The notes under the pieces were generated by a model, which saw only the letters and a list, made by a program, of their open reading frames with translations, had not been told where the DNA came from and searched no databases. From Bacteroidaceae bacterium (GTDB lineage: Bacteria; Bacteroidota; Bacteroidia; Bacteroidales; CHK158-818), in NCBI GenBank assembly GCA_017467745.1, contig JAFUKV010000149.1, positions 1 through 5,719 on the forward strand: a DNA stretch of 5,719 nucleotides. The letters are read 5' to 3'. How positions within the stretch are numbered: the first letter of the stretch is position 1; every line of letters begins with the position of its first letter. Positions 1-5,719 of this stretch are shown here, piece by piece. The translations under genes were made by a program, and so were the position numbers.

Positions 1-1
1 C

Positions 2-442
2 AACGGTATTGCAGGAACCTTCAAACCGGTTATCATCCGCACAAAAGATAATTGGAAAGGCGGAGCTGTTGGAGCGGATAGCCCTCAACGGACACATGCC
101 CTCAATGACAAATTCAGATTGCCCGATTCCGTTTACGTAGGAGCTCCATATTTAATACAGCTAAAAAACGGAGCAACTTTACTTTCCGTACAATCGTCGG
201 AAGGCAGAAAAGGTACAAACGAAAAATATGCGAATCTGCAAGTATATGTAGGTGATGAAAATGCTCTTAACTTTTCAAACCCTACCACTCCGTTTCCCTC
301 ACTTGCACCGCAAGCACACGCCTTATGGAACTCCCTATGCCAGATCAACGACTCTACTGTTATGACAATATCTTCATTAGGAGGATTAGAGCGAGAAAAC
401 GGTATCTGGACAGTTACCGGGAAAATAGTAACGTCTAAATAA
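2..442 (+). CDS. Sialidase-superfamily (beta-propeller) hydrolase, C-terminal part, 5' truncated by window edge
   Basis: The reading frame is open from base 2 to a TAA at 440-442 (146 residues seen), so the gene starts upstream of the window and the TTG at 119 is not its start. The fragment has the look of the C-terminal blades of Bacteroidota proteins annotated as exo-alpha-sialidase or BNR-repeat glycoside hydrolases: a VGAPYLIQLKNG strand pair, then LLSVQSSEGR, a VYVGDENALNFSNP segment, an ALWNSL motif, and a closing strand of the form W-x-V-x-G-K-I-V right before the stop. These match my memory of the family and were not checked by a search. No Asp-box (SxDxGxxW) or catalytic arginine triad lies in the part that is visible, so substrate and activity cannot be stated. 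Such enzymes are normally exported to the periplasm or outer membrane and act on host or plant glycans. GH93-like or a catalytically inactive propeller are alternatives. Confidence 0.6.
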   Translation, partial: NGIAGTFKPVIIRTKDNWKGGAVGADSPQRTHALNDKFRLPDSVYVGAPYLIQLKNGATLLSVQSSEGRKGTNEKYANLQVYVGDENALNFSNPTTPFPSLAPQAHALWNSLCQINDSTVMTISSLGGLERENGIWTVTGKIVTSK

Positions 443-475
443 TCTGCCGCTAAGTTCATAATTCAATGGCAGATT
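441..475 (+). terminator. Possible weak terminator hairpin after the sialidase-like gene
   Basis: A perfect 8-bp inverted repeat (AATCTGCC at 441-448 and GGCAGATT at 468-475) begins inside the stop codon, with a 19-base loop. It is followed by TTCTAATAAT, which is only mildly T-rich. The placement directly at the gene end suggests a transcript-end hairpin, but the long loop and poor T-run make it a weak intrinsic terminator. Confidence 0.3.
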
Positions 476-584
476 TCTAATAATAGCATGAATTTCCGTA
501 CACGTTTTCCTCATTCTCAATCAACAATCACAAACAGTTTTTAATTTATCGTAATCCAAAGCCTAAAATATCACGATTAAGCAT

Positions 585-592
585 TATCTTTG
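585..592 (+). promoter_or_regulatory. Candidate Bacteroidales -7 element upstream of the porin gene
   Basis: TATCTTTG is an exact match to the Bacteroidales -7 consensus TAnnTTTG and lies in the 158-base gap between the sialidase-like gene and the porin gene. No TTG/TTTG -33 element is visible about 19-21 bases upstream (the area around 561-566 reads GCCTAA). The motif ends only 8 bases before the ATG at 601, so transcription from it would give almost no leader. It is either an unusual promoter or a chance match. The rest of the gap (476-584) holds nothing I can name. Confidence 0.35.
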
Positions 593-600
593 CCGATGAT

Positions 601-2571
601 ATGAAAAGAGTATTATATGTAGTTATCATATTGGTTTGCAGCGCTGCATCTCTTTGGGGACAAACCAAAAAGAAAAAGCACTCGGCCGACCCTTACGCAT
701 GGCGCATTACCCAACCGCTGGGTAACCGCTATTTTGTACCTATGGATACATTGATGCTCAATTTCTACCAAACCGATTTAACATCAATGTTCTCGGTAGC
801 AAACGGATTTACTGGCGTTTTAGGCGGAGCGGCATATTCGAAAATATTTTTCGACAGACCGCCTATGCACGAATTCATATTTGAACAGCCTTACCTTCAC
901 TGGATACCATTTCCCTCAACTTTCAATTTTTATAACACAAGAATACCATTCACACATGTTTCCTACATGACAGGGGGAGCAAAAGTCAACGCTACCGACC
1001 ATCTGAATATCGTATTCTCTGGAAACGCAAACAAACGGTTAGCTATTGGCGCCGCATTCGATTTGATTTTCGCGCGCGGATACTATGACAACCAATCCAC
1101 AAAAGATTTAAGTTACCAAATAAACGGCAGTTATATCGGCGACAAATATGAGCTACACGTTTTTTTAAACACCTACAACTTTGTCAATAAAGAAAACGGC
1201 GGTATACAAAACGACGATTATATATTGAAACCGGAAGAGATAGGCGGAAAAAACGGCGTAGATCCCCGCACAATACCTGTAAACCTAACCGATGCTCATA
1301 ACCGTACACGCGGGAAAAACTATTTTGCTACGCAACGATACAATCTGGGATTTTATCGAGAAAAAGACCAAACCAATCCACAGGACACAACATCCCGAAA
1401 AGAGTTTGTACCCGTATCCAGTATTATACACACCATTGAATATCAAGCGAACCGGAGACGTTTTATCGCGACAAACCCGACTACACCCGCCGGAGAGGAG
1501 CCTTTTTGGCAACACAATTATTTTAATAACACCAATACCAACGACACTACATCATATTGGTCTATCAAAAATACGGTAGGCCTCTCTTTGCGTGAAGGGT
1601 TCAACCGTTATGCCAAAGCCGGATTAGCGGGATACCTGACTTATGAAGCCCGACAATTCAAAACAATGGGCGATACCACTAAAATATTCGATGAAGAAGA
1701 AAACAGATTAGCCACTCCCCAACAAAAATACAAAGAAAACCTTTTATGGGTGGGTGCGCAACTATCCAAGCAACAAGGTAAAATATTAACTTATACAGTC
1801 GACGGGAAAATAGGTCTAAGCGGACCTGCAACCGGAGCGGTAGATATTGAAGGGACAATCAATACCCGTATCCCTATAAAAAAAGATACTGTTCAAGTAA
1901 GAGCCTACGGCTTTTTCAAAAATACGGAGCCGGCTTTTTATTACAGACACTATTCATCCAATCATTTCTATTGGAACAATGATTTCGGGAAAGAAAGGCG
2001 TTTTCGCATCGGAGGAGAATTTTCCGTACCCCGATGGAGGACTTTAATCAACATTGGAGTTGAGAATCTTCAAAACTACGTTTATATGAACCAAAATGCC
2101 GTACCCGAACAAGAAGACGGCATGATACAAGTACTATCCGCCGAACTGAATCAAAATTTTAAATTCGGCATATTTAATCTTGACAACAAACTCGTCTATC
2201 AAAAAAGCAGCAAACCCAGCATCCTTCCCTTACCGGATTTCAGTTTGCACAGCAATATGTACTTGCTATTCCGCATTGCAAGAGTATTGCACGTACAATT
2301 TGGCGTCGATTGTCAGTACTTTACCAGTTATTACGGCGATGCGTACCAACCGGCAACATTGAGTTTCTATAACCAAGACAAAATAAAGATAGGCGATTAT
2401 CCTTTGATGAACCTATACGCAAACATGAAATTGAAACAAACCCGATTCTTTGTCATGTTTACTCATGTAAACAAAGGGATGTTCGGCGGTAATAATTATT
2501 TTATATTGCCTCACTACCCTCTCAATCCCCGTTCTTTCCAAATGGGACTGTCAATAGATTTCTCCAACTAA
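601..2571 (+). CDS. Putative outer-membrane porin (Bacteroidota Porin_10-like beta-barrel)
   Basis: The 656-residue product opens with a clear Sec signal peptide: basic MKR, a hydrophobic core at about residues 4-18, and likely cleavage near SLWGQ (residues 17-21), followed by a lysine cluster. ATG 601 is the first usable start in frame after an upstream TAG at 484-486, and it puts the signal peptide exactly at the N terminus. Residues about 47-130 carry a block (PMDTLMLNFYQTD, then FYNTRIPFTHVSYMTGGAK) that I recognise from Bacteroidota proteins annotated as putative porin. The rest is alternating aromatic/polar strands and Asn/Thr-rich loops typical of outer-membrane barrels, ending in an amphipathic strand with Phe two residues before the C-terminal Asn. 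Length suits the family. The transported solute is unknown. The gene is followed after 19 bp by a solute-binding protein gene, so the two are probably co-transcribed. There is no visible Shine-Dalgarno sequence, which is normal in this phylum. Confidence 0.8.
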   Translation: MKRVLYVVIILVCSAASLWGQTKKKKHSADPYAWRITQPLGNRYFVPMDTLMLNFYQTDLTSMFSVANGFTGVLGGAAYSKIFFDRPPMHEFIFEQPYLHWIPFPSTFNFYNTRIPFTHVSYMTGGAKVNATDHLNIVFSGNANKRLAIGAAFDLIFARGYYDNQSTKDLSYQINGSYIGDKYELHVFLNTYNFVNKENGGIQNDDYILKPEEIGGKNGVDPRTIPVNLTDAHNRTRGKNYFATQRYNLGFYREKDQTNPQDTTSRKEFVPVSSIIHTIEYQANRRRFIATNPTTPAGEEPFWQHNYFNNTNTNDTTSYWSIKNTVGLSLREGFNRYAKAGLAGYLTYEARQFKTMGDTTKIFDEEENRLATPQQKYKENLLWVGAQLSKQQGKILTYTVDGKIGLSGPATGAVDIEGTINTRIPIKKDTVQVRAYGFFKNTEPAFYYRHYSSNHFYWNNDFGKERRFRIGGEFSVPRWRTLINIGVENLQNYVYMNQNAVPEQEDGMIQVLSAELNQNFKFGIFNLDNKLVYQKSSKPSILPLPDFSLHSNMYLLFRIARVLHVQFGVDCQYFTSYYGDAYQPATLSFYNQDKIKIGDYPLMNLYANMKLKQTRFFVMFTHVNKGMFGGNNYFILPHYPLNPRSFQMGLSIDFSN

Positions 2572-2590
2572 CAGAAACTCGGTTCCGGCA

Positions 2591-3415
2591 ATGAATTACA
2601 ACAAAAAACTCACTCTGTATCTGGCATTACTGAGCATCGTAATTTTTTGCATGTGTGTTATCCGCATCTCCCTATTAAAACGGGATGCACCCAGAGACCT
2701 CGCAGAAATCGAACAAGAAGGAACATTACGGATAGCAATAGATTACAATCAACAAAGTTATTACATACAAGGTGATTCTATTGTCGGATTCGAATACCGG
2801 TTGGCTCAGGCAATTGGAAAAGAAAGCGGTTTAAAAATAGAATTATATCCCGAAATCAATCTGCAAAAAAGTTTAGACGGATTAAATTCCCGACAATTCG
2901 ACATCATAGCACGGCCGTTACCAATCACTACACAAAACAAACAACTTTATAGTTTTACCGACCCTATTTCGTTGAATAAGCAAGTATTGGTACAGCGCAA
3001 GGCTTCGCACAACAACGGAAAAGAACCGATACGCAACCAACTCGATTTAGCGCAAAAAAAACTGCACATTATACCGGACGCGTCAACCAAATTACGAATC
3101 GAAAATCTGTCTCATGAGATAGGCGATACCATATATACCGTAGAAGAAAATCTATACGGATACGAACAACTCATCATTTTAGTAGCGAAAGGAGAAATAG
3201 ATTTCGCCGTATGTAATGAAGATATAGCCCGAAACATGAATAAGTCGTATCCGGAAATAGACATTAAAACAGACATTAGTTTTACTCAATTCCAATCTTG
3301 GGCGGTACGAAAAGAATCGGTAACATTACTCGACAGCTTAAATATTTGGCTGCAACGCATACAAAATGCGTCCGATTTTAAGCAAATATTAAAATCGGAC
3401 AGAACTTCCAAATAA
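2591..3415 (+). CDS. Membrane-anchored family 3 solute-binding-domain protein (MltF N-terminal-like, no transglycosylase domain)
   Basis: The 274-residue product has one N-terminal hydrophobic segment (about residues 7-29) acting as an uncleaved anchor or signal peptide; Cys20 and Cys22 lie in it, but the preceding residues (VIF, FCM) do not make a good lipobox. Residues about 43-268 form a periplasmic-binding domain of the SBP_bac_3 type: TLRIAID (45-51), GFEYRLAQAIGKESGLKIEL (66-85), a FDIIARPLPITT stretch with FTDPI (122-126), QVLVQRK (131-137) and GEIDFAVCNEDIARN (201-215). MltF has the same domain followed by a lytic transglycosylase domain, but here the protein stops right after the binding domain. 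Where amino-acid binders carry an Arg (six before the Phe of FTDP) and an Asp (five after the Asp of GxxD), this protein appears to have Asn116 and Asn209, so its ligand may not be an amino acid. It follows the porin gene by 19 bp; no permease or ATPase gene is nearby. Product class fairly sure, role unknown. Confidence 0.72.
   Translation: MNYNKKLTLYLALLSIVIFCMCVIRISLLKRDAPRDLAEIEQEGTLRIAIDYNQQSYYIQGDSIVGFEYRLAQAIGKESGLKIELYPEINLQKSLDGLNSRQFDIIARPLPITTQNKQLYSFTDPISLNKQVLVQRKASHNNGKEPIRNQLDLAQKKLHIIPDASTKLRIENLSHEIGDTIYTVEENLYGYEQLIILVAKGEIDFAVCNEDIARNMNKSYPEIDIKTDISFTQFQSWAVRKESVTLLDSLNIWLQRIQNASDFKQILKSDRTSK
3370..3400 (+). other. Perfect 12-bp inverted repeat at the 3' end of the solute-binding-protein gene
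   Basis: Bases 3370-3381 (GTCCGATTTTAA) and 3389-3400 (TTAAAATCGGAC) are perfect reverse complements around a 7-base loop. The repeat lies inside the coding region, covering about residues 260-270, and ends 12 bases before the TAA. No T-run follows on the + strand, so it is not a standard intrinsic terminator; it could protect the 3' end of the mRNA, assist termination, or be chance in AT-rich coding DNA. Confidence 0.5.
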
Positions 3416-3474
3416 CAAAATTGCGCTTACATTCTGTATTCTATATTTTTCGGCATTCACTTTCTCCATAAAAA

Positions 3475-3495
3475 ACAAATAATACGTATATTTGT
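3475..3495. promoter_or_regulatory. Imperfect palindrome overlapping the rnf promoter -7 element, possible operator
   Basis: ACAAATA at 3475-3481 and TATTTGT at 3489-3495 are perfect 7-bp inverted arms with a 7-base spacer. The right arm covers most of the -7 element, so a dimeric regulator bound here would block RNA polymerase. The sequence does not match the FNR or CRP consensus that I know. AT-rich DNA gives such symmetry by chance fairly often. Confidence 0.3.
3487..3494 (+). promoter_or_regulatory. Bacteroidales -7 promoter element for the rseC-rnf operon
   Basis: TATATTTG matches TAnnTTTG exactly and lies 23 bases before the rseC-family ATG at 3518, in the 102-base gap after the previous gene. 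A partial -33 element (TTTC at 3461-3464) sits 22 bases upstream, slightly beyond the usual 19-21 base spacing. Transcription would begin near 3500 and leave a short AT-rich leader with no Shine-Dalgarno sequence. Position and match make this the most credible promoter in the window. Confidence 0.6.
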
Positions 3496-3517
3496 ACAGA
3501 TTGTATTATTAATTTAA

Positions 3518-3934
3518 ATGAGTCGGATTATCGAACATCCGGGTACGGTTCTCTATATTCGGAATGGAGTAGCCCGGATAAAAATAACACAATACTCCGC
3601 ATGTAGCGGTTGTCATGCTCGCTCAGTTTGCATATTATCCGATTGCAGCGAAAAGACGATAGACATTCCTTATACGGCATCCGCTTTACAAGCCGGAGAT
3701 TCCGTTACAATTACAGGATCTGAACAAATCGGGAACAAAGCTGTACGGCTGGCTTTTTTGTATCCGTCTGTAATCGTATTCATCGCATTATTCGCAGTAT
3801 TTTATTATACAGAAAATGAGCTTGCCGCCGGCATAACGGCATTGGCTGCATTGATTCCGTATTACATAACACTCTATTTTTTCAGAAATATATTAAAAAA
3901 ACGGTTGGTTTTCTCTATAAAACAGCCGGAATAA
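3518..3934 (+). CDS. rseC: RseC/MucC-family membrane protein (SoxR-reducing-system type) heading the rnf operon
   Basis: The 138-residue product has the RseC layout: an N-terminal soluble part starting with IEHPGTVLYIRNGVARIKI, a four-cysteine motif C29-x2-C32-x5-C38-x4-C43, a short beta-rich stretch ending in GDSVTIT, then two membrane helices at about 76-97 and 101-122 and a short basic tail. The cysteines could bind a metal or Fe-S centre. In Escherichia coli, RseC acts with the Rsx (Rnf-like) complex to keep SoxR reduced and also touches sigma-E control; in Bacteroidota this gene commonly sits directly before rnfB, and a role in assembling or supporting Rnf is inferred. It is the first gene after the promoter at 3487-3494, and rnfB follows after 30 bp. 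ATG 3518 is the only good start. Family assignment is firm; exact function is not. Confidence 0.85.
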   Translation: MSRIIEHPGTVLYIRNGVARIKITQYSACSGCHARSVCILSDCSEKTIDIPYTASALQAGDSVTITGSEQIGNKAVRLAFLYPSVIVFIALFAVFYYTENELAAGITALAALIPYYITLYFFRNILKKRLVFSIKQPE

Positions 3935-3964
3935 AAATAACAGCAGACTTTTAATAAAACATTC

Positions 3965-4843
3965 ATGCTTATTACCGGAAATTTACTCGTCATCGCGATT
4001 ATCTCATTAGGAACAATCGGACTTATCAGCGCAGTTATTTTATATTTGGTATCGCAACGTTTTAAAGTTTACGAAGACCCGCGTATCGCAACGATAGAAG
4101 AGATGCTTCCCCAAGCCAATTGCGGAGGATGCGGACAACCGGGATGTCATGGATTTGCCGAAACATGCGTCAAGTCGCCTTCGCTGTCCGGATTATCTTG
4201 CCCGGTAGGCGGAGCCGAGTTAATGAAAAGTATAGCTTCTGTTTTAGGAAAAGACGCCGAAAGCTCCGTACCCCGAATAGCGGTGGTAAAATGCAACGGA
4301 AATTGTGAAAACAGACCCAAAACATCGCAATACGATGGAGCCGCCAACTGCCATATAGAAGCCTCTTTATACAAAGGAGACACGGACTGCGCTTTCGGTT
4401 GTCTCGGCAACGGCGACTGTGTAAACGCCTGCCTATTCGATGCAATACGAATGGATAACACTACGGGGCTGCCTGTTGTAGACGAAGAAAAATGCACGGC
4501 ATGCGGAGCTTGCGTTAAAGCCTGTCCGCGCAACGTTATAGAACTACGAAAAAAGGGACCTAAATCTCGTCGTATATACGTAGAATGCGTCAACAAAGAC
4601 AAAGGTGCTATTGCCCGAAAGGCCTGTAAATCGGCCTGTATAAGCTGCTCGAAATGCGCAAAAACATGTCCGTTCGGCGCTATCGAGGTTCTTAATAATT
4701 TAGCCTATATAGACGATAACAAATGTCGTCTGTGCCGGAAATGCACGGATGTCTGCCCCACCTCAGCCATTCGGGCAGTCAATTTCCCCCCGAACAAAGA
4801 AAACGCCGTACCCTCAAACAACGCAACAGAAAACACGAAATAA
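3965..4843 (+). CDS. rnfB: Rnf complex subunit RnfB (multi-ferredoxin electron-transfer protein)
   Basis: RnfB takes electrons from reduced ferredoxin, or returns them, on the cytoplasmic face of the Rnf complex, which links ferredoxin:NAD+ oxidoreduction to ion transport. The 292-residue product has a single N-terminal membrane helix (about 5-30), then the RnfB-specific 4Fe4S domain with Cys53, 56, 61 and 79 (motif CGGCGQPGC). A central segment KCNGNCENRPKT carries Cys110, 114 and 129. Four ferredoxin-type motifs follow: Cys142/146/152/156, Cys177/180/183/187, Cys225/228/231/235 and Cys254/257/260/264, the last three with the classical CxxCxxCxxxCP spacing. There are 26 cysteines in all. The protein is longer than the roughly 190-residue proteobacterial RnfB and fits the long form of Bacteroidota and Clostridia. 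The tail after about 272 is polar and low in complexity. rseC lies 30 bp upstream and rnfC 18 bp downstream. Confidence 0.96.
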   Translation: MLITGNLLVIAIISLGTIGLISAVILYLVSQRFKVYEDPRIATIEEMLPQANCGGCGQPGCHGFAETCVKSPSLSGLSCPVGGAELMKSIASVLGKDAESSVPRIAVVKCNGNCENRPKTSQYDGAANCHIEASLYKGDTDCAFGCLGNGDCVNACLFDAIRMDNTTGLPVVDEEKCTACGACVKACPRNVIELRKKGPKSRRIYVECVNKDKGAIARKACKSACISCSKCAKTCPFGAIEVLNNLAYIDDNKCRLCRKCTDVCPTSAIRAVNFPPNKENAVPSNNATENTK

Positions 4844-4844
4844 A

Positions 4845-4850
4845 AAGGAA
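4845..4850 (+). promoter_or_regulatory. Possible Shine-Dalgarno-like site before rnfC
   Basis: AAGGAA lies just after the rnfB stop codon and 11 bases before the rnfC ATG at 4862. An out-of-frame ATG at 4851 directly abuts it and would encode only MIDIC before a TAA at 4866-4868, so it is not a competing rnfC start. Bacteroidota rarely depend on such sites, so its effect is uncertain. Confidence 0.3.
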
Positions 4851-4861
4851 ATGATTGATAT

Positions 4862-5719
4862 ATGCTAAAAACATTCCGTATCGGAGGTATCCACCCTCCT
4901 GAAAATAAACTGACGGCCGACCGGCCTATCGAGCAGTCTCCCCTACCGAAACAAGCCGTTATCTTGTTGTCGCAACATATCGGTACTCCGGCACAACCTG
5001 TCGTGGCCAAAGGAGACCGTGTAAAAGTAGGCACGCTTATTGCAAAAGCATCCGGATTTGTTTCGGCCAATATACACTCGTCCGTTTCCGGCATCGTTGC
5101 CAAAATAGAAAACGCAACAGACATTTCCGGATACAGCCGACCGGCTATTTTCATTGACGTAGAAGGCGATGAATGGGAAGAAAATATTATCCGAGACAAT
5201 TCGGTATATAGCGATTTCGATTTTACATCGCAAGAAATTATTGAAAAAATCAGCGAAGCCGGAATTGTCGGATTGGGCGGAGCAACATTTCCCACACAAG
5301 TAAAACTATCTATTCCTCCGGGTAAAAAAGCGGAATTGCTTATTATAAACGGCGTAGAATGCGAACCGTATTTGACATCAGACCATCGGCTGATGCTTGA
5401 AAAAAGCAAAGAAATCATTGTAGGTATCCGGCTGCTGATGAAAGCTATCGGAGTAAACAAAGCGATTGTCGGAATTGAAAACAACAAACCGGACGCTATA
5501 CGGCGGCTGCAATCTGTGGCATCCGAAAACCCGGATATAGAAATCTGCCCGTTAAAAATAAAATACCCGCAAGGAGGTGAAAAACAATTGATTGACGCCA
5601 TTATGCGCCGACAAGTTGCAAGCGGAGCGTTGCCTATATCAACAGGCGCGGTAGTACAGAACATAGGGACAGCCTTTGCCGTATATGAGTCTGTTCAGAA
5701 AAACAAGCCCCTAATAGAA
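4862..5719 (+). CDS. rnfC: Rnf complex subunit RnfC, N-terminal 286 residues, 3' truncated by window edge
   Basis: RnfC is the peripheral NADH-oxidising subunit of Rnf and passes electrons between NAD(H), FMN and Fe-S clusters. The frame is open from ATG 4862 to the last base without a stop. It begins MLKTFRIGGIHPPENK, the standard RnfC opening, and residues about 5-105 form the RnfC N-terminal biotinyl-like barrel (SGFVSANIHSSVSGIVAKIE). From about 130 comes the Complex I 51-kDa-type NADH/FMN domain: glycine-rich GLGGATFP (137-144), NGVECEPYLTSDHRLM (163-178) and YPQGGEKQLI (235-244), with PISTGAVVQNIGT (258-270) near the edge. These key motifs look intact. The family runs to roughly 440 residues, so the SLBB region and the C-terminal two-cluster ferredoxin domain lie outside the window. 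rnfB ends 18 bp upstream, and rnfD, G, E and A would be expected next. Confidence 0.96.
   Translation, partial: MLKTFRIGGIHPPENKLTADRPIEQSPLPKQAVILLSQHIGTPAQPVVAKGDRVKVGTLIAKASGFVSANIHSSVSGIVAKIENATDISGYSRPAIFIDVEGDEWEENIIRDNSVYSDFDFTSQEIIEKISEAGIVGLGGATFPTQVKLSIPPGKKAELLIINGVECEPYLTSDHRLMLEKSKEIIVGIRLLMKAIGVNKAIVGIENNKPDAIRRLQSVASENPDIEICPLKIKYPQGGEKQLIDAIMRRQVASGALPISTGAVVQNIGTAFAVYESVQKNKPLIE

Noticed and set aside
133..459. A 108-codon open frame on the - strand over the sialidase-like fragment
   Set aside because: It is antisense to a frame with recognisable beta-propeller features, and no supporting signal is seen.
488..544. An 18-codon ATG frame in the gap before the porin gene
   Set aside because: It is short, has no ribosome site or homology signal, and is out of frame with the porin; there is no evidence that it is translated.
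2645..2660. Possible lipobox around Cys20/Cys22 of the solute-binding protein
   Set aside because: The residues before each cysteine (VIF and FCM) do not fit the small-residue lipobox pattern, and the segment looks like an ordinary membrane anchor.
4400..4432. Apparent loss of a cluster cysteine in RnfB: Asn149 in GCLGNGDC where a classical CxxCxxC would have Cys
   Set aside because: As I recall, long-form RnfB proteins use a GCLGxGxC pattern with the ligands at Cys142, 146, 152 and 156. Position 149 is variable, so this is not a defect.
4705..5664. A 319-codon open frame on the - strand across the end of rnfB and most of rnfC
   Set aside because: It lies opposite two clear rnf genes whose motifs are intact. 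Its translation shows no family I recognise and it has no promoter or neighbours on that strand, so it is a shadow of the coding strand.

Overview
The window comes from a Bacteroidota genome, most likely the order Bacteroidales. The base composition is AT-leaning. There is a Porin_10-like outer-membrane protein, an RnfB of the long multi-ferredoxin type, and two matches to the Bacteroidales -7 promoter element TAnnTTTG. Shine-Dalgarno sequences are mostly absent. The genus cannot be fixed from this sequence alone. All genes lie on the + strand, there is no stretch over about 160 bases without a gene, and I see no RNA gene, mobile element or CRISPR array.

Region 1 (2-442) is the 3' end of a gene for a sialidase-superfamily (beta-propeller) secreted hydrolase, cut by the window's left edge. 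A small hairpin follows its stop codon. Region 2 (601-3415) is a two-gene unit: a 656-residue putative porin with a signal peptide, followed after 19 bp by a membrane-anchored family 3 solute-binding protein (MltF-N-like) that has no lytic transglycosylase domain and no ABC transporter partner in view. A perfect 12-bp inverted repeat sits in the last codons of that second gene.

Region 3 (3487 to the right edge) is the start of an rnf operon: a promoter, then a RseC/MucC-family protein, rnfB and the first 286 codons of rnfC, separated by 30 and 18 bp. Rnf complexes couple electron transfer between ferredoxin and NAD+ to ion pumping across the inner membrane. RnfB is the iron-sulphur entry subunit and RnfC the NADH/FMN subunit. 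The membrane subunits (rnfD, G, E, A) would be expected just beyond the right edge.

I did not find a clearly new system. The best leads are the solute-binding protein, in which both residues that normally hold the amino and carboxyl groups of an amino-acid ligand look replaced by Asn; an imperfect palindrome lying over the -7 element of the rnf promoter; the coding-end hairpin between the porin unit and rnf; and a -7-like motif so close to the porin start codon that the transcript could be leaderless.
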